The notes under the pieces are model-generated. The model was not told the origin of the DNA. It made no database searches and saw nothing but the letters and a program-made list of their open reading frames with translations. A stretch of DNA of 64,000 bases from Desulfolutivibrio sulfodismutans DSM 3696 (GTDB taxonomy: Bacteria; Desulfobacterota; Desulfovibrionia; Desulfovibrionales; Desulfovibrionaceae): the NCBI RefSeq assembly GCF_013376455.1, contig NZ_CP045504.1, forward strand, positions 372,001-436,000. The letters run 5' to 3'. Below are positions 16,832-23,838 of this stretch, in pieces; the first letter of the stretch is position 1; each line of letters begins with the position of its first letter. A program made the translations under genes and the position numbers.

Positions 16832-17742
16832 GATTTTTCCGCCTTGCCGACCTTGCCCGTCTCTTTGAGATAGGAGATGGCCGACTTTCCGGCCTTGGCC
16901 CCCTCGCCCACGGCCACGCTGATTTGCAAGAACCTGCCCACGCAGTCGCCCGCGGCGAATATCCCGGGAACCCCGGTTTTCTGGTCATGGTCCGCGTCGA
17001 TGAAGGCCCCGCGCAGCGGCAGTCCCAGGGTCTTGGCGAAGTCCAGGGCCGAGGCCTGGCCCATGGCCACAAAGATGCCGTCCAAGGGCACGTCCTGGCC
17101 GTCGTTGGTGTGCGCCGTGGTCAGGGCCGGTTCGCCGGACAGGGTTTTCAGCGTCTCCTGGCGCACCGCAATGCCCGCCTGGGCCAGGCGTTCGGCGAAT
17201 TCCCCGCTCATGCTGGGGGCCTTGCCCTGGGTGTAGATGGTGACCTTTTGGGTGAAGGTGGTCAGTTCCAGGGCCTGGTTGGCGGCGTAGTCGCCCTCGC
17301 CGAGTACGGCCACGGTCTTTCCACGGTAGAAAAACCCGTCGCAACTGACGCAGTAGGACACCCCCTTGCCCTCGTAGTCCGCGATGTTGGTGATGCCCGG
17401 GCGGACCCGGGCCACGCCTGCGGCGATGACGATGCTGTCGGCCGCGTATTCGTTCTTGTCGGTTTTCACCGTAAAACCGCCAGCGTCCCCGTAGTGGGCC
17501 CCAAGCACGCGCTCGCAGCGCAGGCTGGCCCCGAAGCGCCGGGCCTGAGCCGCGCCGCGTTCGATCAGTTCCTTGCCGGTGATGGTCTCGGGAAACCCGA
17601 AATAGTTGTCGATGTCGTAGTCGCCCGCAACCTTGGGGTCGCATCCGAGGACCAGGGTGCCCACACCGGCCCGGGCCGTATAGATGGCGGCCGACAGTCC
17701 GGCCGGACCCGCTCCGATGATGAGGCATTGTGCATGTTCCAT
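16828..17742 (-). CDS. Thioredoxin-reductase-like FAD oxidoreductase
   Basis: A 304-residue flavoprotein of the low-molecular-weight thioredoxin reductase type: FAD-binding GAGPAGLSAA at residues ~10-19, redox-active CVSC within SYCVSCDGFFY, NAD(P)H loop GEGDYAANQALEL, and C-terminal FAAGDCVGRFLQ. The NADPH loop has GEGDYA in place of the usual GGGDSA, so cofactor preference or function may differ from a standard TrxB. GGAGAG precedes ATG 17742. No thioredoxin gene is adjacent. It diverges from the SH3 lipoprotein pair. Confidence 0.83.
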   Translation of the reverse strand: MEHAQCLIIGAGPAGLSAAIYTARAGVGTLVLGCDPKVAGDYDIDNYFGFPETITGKELIERGAAQARRFGASLRCERVLGAHYGDAGGFTVKTDKNEYAADSIVIAAGVARVRPGITNIADYEGKGVSYCVSCDGFFYRGKTVAVLGEGDYAANQALELTTFTQKVTIYTQGKAPSMSGEFAERLAQAGIAVRQETLKTLSGEPALTTAHTNDGQDVPLDGIFVAMGQASALDFAKTLGLPLRGAFIDADHDQKTGVPGIFAAGDCVGRFLQISVAVGEGAKAGKSAISYLKETGKVGKAEKS

Positions 17743-17946
17743 ATCGCTCTCCAGGAAAAAAGTTTCAACTGGTCAGTTAGGTCCGGTCAGGGGGACAGTC
17801 AATCCCGACATTCGGCAATTCCTCATTTTTTATGGACAAAAGATATGATTGCGCTTAACCTGTAACACACTGGAATATGTCGGGCGGCCTGCCTGTGTCG
17901 CGCATGGCGGCCGCTCCTGATGGCGAGTATCCAAGGAGGTCTGGAG

Positions 17947-18249
17947 ATGAAAACCGTCAAGATATTGCTTGTCGCACTGGCGTTGAGCGCGGGGTTGGCC
18001 GGATGCGTGGTCGCAGTCGATCCGCCGCCGCGTTCGGTGGTGGTGGTGCGCGACCCCTACGCCCCGGTGCGCACGGTGAGCGCCAGCGTCAATCTGCGGA
18101 CATGCCCCTCCACCTCGTGCGGCGTGATCATGACCCTGCGCAAGGGGGACAACGTGCGGGTGATCGGCCGCGACGGCAGCTGGGTCAACGTGGTGGTCAT
18201 CGGTCCCGAAACCGAGGGCTGGATGTCGTCCAACTACCTGTTCTGGTAA
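17947..18249 (+). CDS. SH3-domain lipoprotein 1
   Basis: A 100-residue lipoprotein with a signal peptide and lipobox LAGC, so the mature protein is anchored in a membrane facing the periplasm. The rest is a bacterial SH3 domain, with the typical VNLRTCPSTSCGVIMTLRKGDNVRVIG and GWMSSNYL ending. Such domains bind peptidoglycan or proteins at the cell envelope. AAGGAGG lies 7 bases before ATG 17947. The following gene is a diverged copy. Confidence 0.85.
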   Translation: MKTVKILLVALALSAGLAGCVVAVDPPPRSVVVVRDPYAPVRTVSASVNLRTCPSTSCGVIMTLRKGDNVRVIGRDGSWVNVVVIGPETEGWMSSNYLFW

Positions 18250-18293
18250 TGACCAGGCGCCCCGCGCGCCGCTCGATCCAAGGAGATGCCGCT

Positions 18294-18590
18294 ATGGTTC
18301 TGCGTAACGCGATGATCTGGTTCTGCCTTGTCCTGGCGGCGGTGTTCGCCGCAGGGTGTCAGGTGCGCGTCGAGGGTCCGCCCCGATCCGAGGTGGTGGT
18401 TGTCGAGGAGGTCCGCACGGTGCGCGGCACGGCCGAGGTGCGCACCTGCCCGAGCATGTATTGCGACGTGCGCATGACGGTCTATCGCGGCTGGCAGGTT
18501 CGGGTGCTGGGCTACCGGGACGGCTATGCCGAGGTGGCCGTGGTCGATACCCACGTGCGCGGCTGGATACTCACCCGGATGCTGTATTGA
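18294..18590 (+). CDS. SH3-domain lipoprotein 2 (tandem paralogue)
   Basis: A 98-residue lipoprotein with signal peptide and lipobox FAAGC, then a single SH3 domain (AEVRTCPSMYCDVRMTVYRGWQVRVLG, GWILTRML). It has the same order and spacing of RTCPS-x3-C and proline-valine linker as the previous gene, so the two arose by tandem duplication. AAGGAG lies 8 bases before ATG 18294, 44 bases after the first gene. A strong terminator follows. Confidence 0.83.
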   Translation: MVLRNAMIWFCLVLAAVFAAGCQVRVEGPPRSEVVVVEEVRTVRGTAEVRTCPSMYCDVRMTVYRGWQVRVLGYRDGYAEVAVVDTHVRGWILTRMLY

Positions 18591-18616
18591 TCATTCGACC
18601 CTGCGTCTTTCTTTGT

Positions 18617-18647
18617 GGGCCGGGTTTTTCCCGGCCCTGTTTTTTTC
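18617..18647 (+). terminator. Intrinsic terminator after the SH3 lipoproteins
   Basis: GGGCCGGG and CCCGGCCC form an 8-bp stem with a TTTTT loop, followed by TGTTTTTTT. Confidence 0.85.
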
Positions 18648-18668
18648 TTGGGCGTCCAGGGTCCGGCC

Positions 18669-18697
18669 TTGATCTTCCGGGTCGATTTGGCTAGCAC
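18669..18697 (+). promoter_or_regulatory. Possible promoter of the znu operon
   Basis: TTGATC and TAGCAC are 17 bases apart; the predicted start lies just before the palindrome at 18705. Confidence 0.4.
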
Positions 18698-18704
18698 TCC
18701 CTGA

Positions 18705-18721
18705 ATGCAACTGAGTTGCAT
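18705..18721. promoter_or_regulatory. Perfect palindrome, candidate Zur operator
   Basis: ATGCAAC-TGA-GTTGCAT is a perfect 7-3-7 inverted repeat 31 bases before znuA. Its position at the start of transcription of a zinc-uptake operon that ends in a Fur-family regulator makes it a good candidate for the zinc repressor site. Confidence 0.6.
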
Positions 18722-18752
18722 GACACGAGTCCGACAACCCGGAGGAATCTTC

Positions 18753-19760
18753 ATGAAACGACTTTTTTGCGTGATCGCGTCCATTGCCGTCCTGGCCCTT
18801 GGCAGCCTTCCGGCCCTGGCCGCCCCCCTGCCCGTCACCGTCAGCATCGCCCCCCAGGCCTACTTCGCCAAGCGCATCGGAGGCGACAGGATCGCCGTCA
18901 CGGTCATGGTTCCGGCCGGGGCCGACGCCCACACCTTCGAGCCCAAGCCCAGCCAGATGGCCGCCTTGCAGAAGGCCAGGCTTTATTTCGCCGTGGGCAT
19001 CGACTTCGAAAGGGCCTGGCTGCCCCGGTTCGCCGACGTCAACAAGGCCATGACCATCGTCGAGACGGACAAGGATATCGTCAAAATCGCCATGACGCCC
19101 CACTCCCACGACCATGACCACGACGCCGCCGAGGCTGGTCATGATCATGACCACGACGCGGACAAGCCTCAGGCCGGTCACGGGCACGACGCCGCCAAGT
19201 CCGAGGCTGCGGCCGCCGCCCCGGCCGGTCATGAGCACGGCCACGAGGACCACGGACACCATCATGAAGGCCTGGACCCGCATGTCTGGCTGGGGCCGTC
19301 CCAGGTCAAGATCCAGGCCACGGCCATGCGCGACGCCCTTATCGCGGCCGACCCGGCCGGGGCCGACGCCTACCGGGCCGGATACGAGTCCCTTTCCGCC
19401 GACATAAGCGCCCTGGACAAGAAACTGCGGGCCGCCTTCGCCGCCGTCCCGGAGGGGCAGCGGAAATTCATGGTCTTTCACCCGGCTTGGGGGTATTTCG
19501 CCAAACAGTACGGTCTGACCCAGGTTCCAGTGGAGAGCGAGGGCAAGGAGCCCGGCCCGGCCCAGCTTGCGGCCCTCATCGACGAAGCCAAAAAGGATGG
19601 GGTCCGGGTCGTTTTCGTCCAACCCCAGTTTTCCGACCGCAACGCCGAGGTGGTGGCGAAGGCCATCGGCGGTTCGGTGGTTGGCGTTGATCCCCTGGCC
19701 GAGGACTGGCTGGCCAACATGGAGAAGGTGGCGGCGGCCTTCCAGGCGGCCATGAAATAA
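18753..19760 (+). CDS. znuA: Zinc ABC transporter substrate-binding protein
   Basis: A 335-residue periplasmic cluster A-I metal-binding protein. The signal peptide ends near LPALAAP. The fold features are ADAHTFEPKPSQM with the first metal histidine, a His/Asp-rich flexible loop at about residues 112-170 (HSHDHDHD, HEHGHEDHGHHHEG), the second ligand in GLDPHVWLGP, FHPAWGYFAKQYGL and the C-terminal VDPLAEDW. The His-rich loop is the hallmark of ZnuA as opposed to manganese binders. GGAGG lies 7 bases before ATG 18753. It heads znuA-znuC-znuB-zur. Confidence 0.92.
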   Translation: MKRLFCVIASIAVLALGSLPALAAPLPVTVSIAPQAYFAKRIGGDRIAVTVMVPAGADAHTFEPKPSQMAALQKARLYFAVGIDFERAWLPRFADVNKAMTIVETDKDIVKIAMTPHSHDHDHDAAEAGHDHDHDADKPQAGHGHDAAKSEAAAAAPAGHEHGHEDHGHHHEGLDPHVWLGPSQVKIQATAMRDALIAADPAGADAYRAGYESLSADISALDKKLRAAFAAVPEGQRKFMVFHPAWGYFAKQYGLTQVPVESEGKEPGPAQLAALIDEAKKDGVRVVFVQPQFSDRNAEVVAKAIGGSVVGVDPLAEDWLANMEKVAAAFQAAMK

Positions 19761-19803
19761 ACCCGGCGCATCGAAAATCCGGGGGGGCTCTTGATATGGG
19801 ATT

Positions 19804-19824
19804 CCAAAGGGCGAAGCCCTTTGG
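19804..19824. repeat. GCGAAGC-centred hairpin
   Basis: CCAAAGGGC and GCCCTTTGG form a 9-bp stem around a GAA triloop, between znuA and znuC. It may reduce downstream expression relative to znuA, as is usual for binding-protein operons, or be part of a dispersed repeat: similar GCGAAGC cores occur at 49758-49764 and 49827-49833. Confidence 0.55.
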
Positions 19825-19867
19825 CCGCCGGAGGCTTCCCGCAACGACGCAGAAACAAGGAATCAGA

Positions 19868-20680
19868 ATGCCCGAACCCGTTGTGTCCGTTGCCGGGGTA
19901 TCGTTCGCCTATGACGGCCAGGAAGTTCTTTCGGGCGTGGATCTGACCGTGGCCCGGGGGGATTTTCTGGCCGTGCTCGGCCCCAACGGCGGCGGCAAGA
20001 CCACGCTTTTGCGCCTGATCATGGGCCTTTTGCAGCCCGGGAAAGGGCAGGTGCGCGTTTTCGGCCACGACCCGGCCCGGGCCCGGGGCCGAATCGGATA
20101 TGTGCCCCAGCAGGTGGCCGGGGGCATGCTGCGGCGGGACTTTCCGGTCACCGTGCGCGAGGTGGTGCTCATGGGGCTTCTGGGCCCCGGGCGCATGGGC
20201 GGGCGGCGCGGCTTCTGGTGGAGCGCGGCGGACAAACGGCTGGCCGAGACGGCCCTGGCCCGGGTGGAGATGGACCGCTACGCCGCACGCCGCTTCCCGG
20301 CCCTGTCCGGCGGGCAGCAAAAACGGGTGCTCATCGCCCGGGCCCTGGTGGCCGATCCGGAGCTTCTGATCCTGGACGAACCCACGGCCAACATCGATCC
20401 CCAGGGCAAGTTCTGCTTCCACGAGGTGCTCTCCCGGCTCACCCGGGACGTGACCACCATCGCCGTCAGCCACGACCTGAGCTTGCTCACCGCCGGGGTC
20501 ACGGCCGTGGCCTGCGTCAACGGCGCCCTGGCCTATAACCCGGCCCCGGAACTGACCCAGGAGATGATCGCGCTGATCTACGGGGTCCACAGCCATCGCT
20601 GCCCCATGGACGCGTTTATCCGGGGCATTCCCTCCATGCTCGACCTGCGTCGCGCATCCCTCGAGACCCCCCATGCTTGA
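19868..20680 (+). CDS. znuC: Zinc ABC transporter ATP-binding protein
   Basis: A 270-residue cytoplasmic ATPase that powers zinc import. Walker A is GPNGGGKTT, the ABC signature is LSGGQQKR, Walker B is LLILDEP followed by TANIDP, and the switch His lies in AVSHDLS. The insert GPGRMGGRRGFWW is typical of the metal-import ATPases. ATG 19868 has AAGGAA upstream; the longer open frame upstream reads through the hairpin. Its last 8 bases overlap znuB, so they are translationally coupled. Confidence 0.92.
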   Translation: MPEPVVSVAGVSFAYDGQEVLSGVDLTVARGDFLAVLGPNGGGKTTLLRLIMGLLQPGKGQVRVFGHDPARARGRIGYVPQQVAGGMLRRDFPVTVREVVLMGLLGPGRMGGRRGFWWSAADKRLAETALARVEMDRYAARRFPALSGGQQKRVLIARALVADPELLILDEPTANIDPQGKFCFHEVLSRLTRDVTTIAVSHDLSLLTAGVTAVACVNGALAYNPAPELTQEMIALIYGVHSHRCPMDAFIRGIPSMLDLRRASLETPHA

Positions 20681-21539
20681 CGCCCTGTCCTTCGAGTTCA
20701 TGCAAAACGCCCTTTTGGCCGGGCTTCTGGCCTCGGTGGCCTGCGGCGTCATCGGCGCCCTGGTGGTGGTCAACCGGCTGGTGTTTCTGGCCGGAGGCGT
20801 GGCCCATGCGGCCTACGGCGGGGTGGGGCTGGCCTTTTTCCTGGGGCTTCCGGTGTTGCCCATGACCTTCGGCTTCACAGTCGTCTCGGCCCTGGCCATG
20901 GGCACGGTGACGCTTCGCCGGGCCGAGCGGGCGGATACCATGGTCGGGGTCATGTGGGCCGCCGGGATGGCCCTGGGGATCATCCTCATCGACCTGACCC
21001 CGGGCTACAACACGGATCTCATGAGCTTTTTGTTCGGCTCCATCCTGACCGTGCCCGGGGCGGACATCTGGCGCATGGCCGTCATGGACGTGGTCATTTT
21101 GGGGCTGACCCTTTTGTATTACAAAGAACTGGCGGCCATGTCCTTCGACCGCGAGTTTTCCGAGGTGCGCGGCGCGCCCGTGGTCTTTCTGCACTATCTG
21201 CTTCTGGCCATGACCGCCGTGTCCGTGGTCATGCTCATCCGGGTGGTGGGGCTGATCCTGGTCATGGCCCTTCTGACCATCCCGCCGTATCTGGCCGAGC
21301 GGCGTGCGAGCTCGCTTTTGGGCATGATGGGCCTGTCCGCCCTGTGCAGCATCATCTTTTGCGCGGCGGGACTTCTGGTCGCCTACCGCTTCGACCTGAC
21401 CTCCGGGGCCTCCATCATCGCCGTGGCCGTGGCCGCTTTTTTTGCCGTGGGCCTTTTCGACGCTCTCCGGGCACGTCTTTCCGGTAGGGCCGGGCGGGGC
21501 GGACGTGACGGGGCCCGGGAAAACGGGGGAGGGGCATGA
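20673..21539 (+). CDS. znuB: Zinc ABC transporter permease
   Basis: A 288-residue integral membrane protein with about eight hydrophobic helices (e.g. VACGVIGALVVVNRLVFLAGGVAHAAYGGVGLAFFLG), of the ABC-3 family that transports zinc, manganese or iron. HAAYGG and the PYLAERRA loop, which contacts the ATPase, are visible. Start ATG 20673 overlaps znuC, and the stop overlaps the regulator gene (ATGATG), consistent with one transcript. Confidence 0.92.
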   Translation: MLDALSFEFMQNALLAGLLASVACGVIGALVVVNRLVFLAGGVAHAAYGGVGLAFFLGLPVLPMTFGFTVVSALAMGTVTLRRAERADTMVGVMWAAGMALGIILIDLTPGYNTDLMSFLFGSILTVPGADIWRMAVMDVVILGLTLLYYKELAAMSFDREFSEVRGAPVVFLHYLLLAMTAVSVVMLIRVVGLILVMALLTIPPYLAERRASSLLGMMGLSALCSIIFCAAGLLVAYRFDLTSGASIIAVAVAAFFAVGLFDALRARLSGRAGRGGRDGARENGGGA

Positions 21540-21997
21540 TGTCCGACGCCAAGTTCCGGGACATCCTGCGTGAGGTCGGCATCGAGGCCACTCCCATCCG
21601 GTTGGCGGTCCTGGCGGCCATGGCCGAAGAGGGACGGGCCGTGAGCGCCATGGAGATTGTGTCGGCTGTTCGCCGGAACCGCCCGGCCAACAAGGTCACG
21701 GTTTACCGGGCGCTCGATCTGTTCGTGGAGAAGGGGGTGGCCTTACGACACGCCCTGGAGGACCGGGCCTTTCGCTACTGTCTGGGCGCGGCCCACCACT
21801 CGGCCTTCCATTGCCATGTCTGGTGCCGCCTGTGCGGCCGCATGGAATGCGTGTCCGAGACGGCCGTCGGGCTCGGCTCGGGCGAACTCGGGGAACGCCT
21901 GGGCATGGAGGTCACGGGCGTGGAAATACGCATCGACGGCATCTGCGGCCACTGTCGCCGGGCCGGAGAGGGAGCGCCCTCCCGGCCGTCGCATTGA
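21536..21997 (+). CDS. zur: Fur-family regulator, probable Zur
   Basis: A 153-residue Fur superfamily repressor: winged helix with TPIRLAVLAAMAEEGRAVSAMEI and KVTVYRALDLFVEKGV at residues ~18-70, then a dimerisation domain with HHSAFHCHVWCRLCGRMEC and a C-terminal CGHC pair that would form the structural zinc site. Its location inside the zinc transporter operon argues for a zinc sensor rather than iron or peroxide. The first ATG pair overlaps the znuB stop. It probably binds the palindrome at 18705. Confidence 0.85.
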   Translation: MMSDAKFRDILREVGIEATPIRLAVLAAMAEEGRAVSAMEIVSAVRRNRPANKVTVYRALDLFVEKGVALRHALEDRAFRYCLGAAHHSAFHCHVWCRLCGRMECVSETAVGLGSGELGERLGMEVTGVEIRIDGICGHCRRAGEGAPSRPSH

Positions 21998-22069
21998 CGC
22001 CCACGCTGCAAAACGGATATCCTGGCCGCAGCATCCGTCATCCACACCCTTTTGCGGAGTCCCCGACCC

Positions 22070-23167
22070 ATGGCCCAGCAAAAAGTCGCCCTTATTACCG
22101 GCATTACCGGTCAGGACGGCGCGTACCTGGCCGAGTTTCTGCTCGAAAAAGGCTATCTGGTGCATGGCATAAAGCGCCGGTCATCCTTATTCAACACTCA
22201 GCGCATCGACCATCTCTATCGCGACCCCCACGACACCGGACGCCGCATGATCCTGCATTACGGCGATATGACCGACGCCACCAACCTCATCCGCATCGTC
22301 CAGCAGGTGCAGCCCGACGAGATCTACAATCTGGCCGCCCAAAGCCACGTCAAGGTGTCTTTCGAGTCGCCCGAATACACGGCCAACGCCAACGCCCTCG
22401 GCCCATTGCGACTGCTTGAGGCCATCCGCATCCTGGGGCTGGAAAAAAAGACCCGCTTCTACCAGGCCTCCACCTCGGAACTCTTCGGGAAGGCCACTGA
22501 AACCCCCCAGACCGAGACCACCCCTTTTTATCCCCGCAGCCCCTACGCCGCAGCCAAGCTCTACGCCTACTGGATCACCGTGAACTATCGCGAGGCCTAC
22601 GGCATGTTCGCCTGCAACGGCATCCTTTTTAACCACGAGTCCCCGGTGCGCGGCGAGACCTTCGTCACCCGCAAGATAACGAGGGCCCTGGCTCGCATAT
22701 CGCTCGGCCTGCAAGAGCGGTTGTATCTGGGCAATCTCGACGCCAGGCGCGACTGGGGCCATGCCAGGGACTACGTGGAGATGCAGTGGCTCATGCTCCA
22801 GCAGGACACGCCCGAAGACTATGTCATCGCCACGGGCATGCAACATTCCGTGCGCGACTTTGTGATGATGGCCGCGCACGCGGTGGGCATCCCCCTGCGT
22901 TTTACGGGTTGCGGGATCGAGGAGAAGGGATGCCATGCCGAGACCGGACAGTGCCTTGTAGCTGTCGATCCGCGCTATTTCCGGCCCACGGAGGTGGAAA
23001 GCCTGCTGGGAGATGCGGCCAAGGCCCGGCGGAAGCTGGGCTGGACGCCGCGCATCACCCTGGAGGAACTCGTTGCCGACATGATGCGCACGGATGTGCA
23101 TGAGGCGAGGCGCGACGCCCTGTGCCGGAAAGAAGGCTATTCCACCTTCTGCTTCAACGAGGAATAG
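22070..23167 (+). CDS. gmd: GDP-mannose 4,6-dehydratase
   Basis: A 365-residue short-chain dehydrogenase/reductase family enzyme that converts GDP-mannose to GDP-4-keto-6-deoxymannose, the first step to GDP-fucose, rhamnose or perosamine for surface glycans. The NADP site is [15 protein letters not shown] (residues ~10-24), [15 protein letters not shown] is the characteristic Gmd loop, and the catalytic residues lie in STSELFG and [10 protein letters not shown] (YxxxK). Length is normal. No fcl or glycosyltransferase gene is next to it, so the sugar pathway continues elsewhere. Confidence 0.93.
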   Translation: MAQQKVALITGITGQDGAYLAEFLLEKGYLVHGIKRRSSLFNTQRIDHLYRDPHDTGRRMILHYGDMTDATNLIRIVQQVQPDEIYNLAAQSHVKVSFESPEYTANANALGPLRLLEAIRILGLEKKTRFYQASTSELFGKATETPQTETTPFYPRSPYAAAKLYAYWITVNYREAYGMFACNGILFNHESPVRGETFVTRKITRALARISLGLQERLYLGNLDARRDWGHARDYVEMQWLMLQQDTPEDYVIATGMQHSVRDFVMMAAHAVGIPLRFTGCGIEEKGCHAETGQCLVAVDPRYFRPTEVESLLGDAAKARRKLGWTPRITLEELVADMMRTDVHEARRDALCRKEGYSTFCFNEE

Positions 23168-23353
23168 GTCGGGGGGCGCGGAGCCGTTTTTTAAGGGTGC
23201 GCCCTTGACAGTGCCCTTTTCGGGAACTACCTCAAACCGTCCCTGCACTGCGGGGCGATCATGATCGGCCGACGCCCGGGGCGCGGCTGTTCCCTTATCC
23301 CCAAAAAAAACACGCGCCGCCTGGGCGCGCGCGCATACGGAAAGGAGCTTGAC

Positions 23354-23704
23354 ATGGCCTATGACATCCGGCTGATGAAACTGGTCAACGGTGAAACCAT
23401 CCTGGGTAAAATGGATGAAAGCGGCAAAAAATTGACCGATGTGGCCATCCTCCAGACCGTGCCCACCCAGCAGGGCGTGCAGATGCTTATTCTGCCCTTC
23501 GGCTATCCCTTCGAAACCGAGGTCGGCGGGGAGATTTCCACGGAACATGTGATGTACGAATACAAAAAGTTCCCCGAAGAGATCAAAACCAAGTATCTGG
23601 AAGCCACCAGCAACCTCACCCTGTCCACGGCCGGGGATCTGCGGACCATCAAGAACATGGCCGGGCCCGCCAAGGGCGGCCTGGGCGGACTGATCACGAA
23701 GTAG
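23354..23704 (+). CDS. Conserved small protein, 116 aa, possibly Sm-like
   Basis: A 116-residue protein without signal peptide. The N-terminal half, IRLMKLVNGETILGKMDESGKKLTDVAIL, has the beta-rich pattern (hydrophobic-LVNGE-hydrophobic-GK) seen in small Sm-like barrels, but I cannot confirm the fold. The C-terminus is Gly/Lys rich (AKGGLGGLITK). AAAGGAG is 8 bases before ATG 23354. It stands alone between gmd and the radical SAM gene. Function unknown. Confidence 0.65.
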   Translation: MAYDIRLMKLVNGETILGKMDESGKKLTDVAILQTVPTQQGVQMLILPFGYPFETEVGGEISTEHVMYEYKKFPEEIKTKYLEATSNLTLSTAGDLRTIKNMAGPAKGGLGGLITK

Positions 23705-23838
23705 CGCGAAACGGCCGCCGTCGGCTGTTTCCACCTCTCGCCACGGTTTCGACTGCATCCGGCCGCCGCATGGGCGCTTACCCTGCGGCGGTCCTTCCCT
23801 GTTTCCCGGGCGGCCCGTCTTGGCGCCGGAGATTTTTC

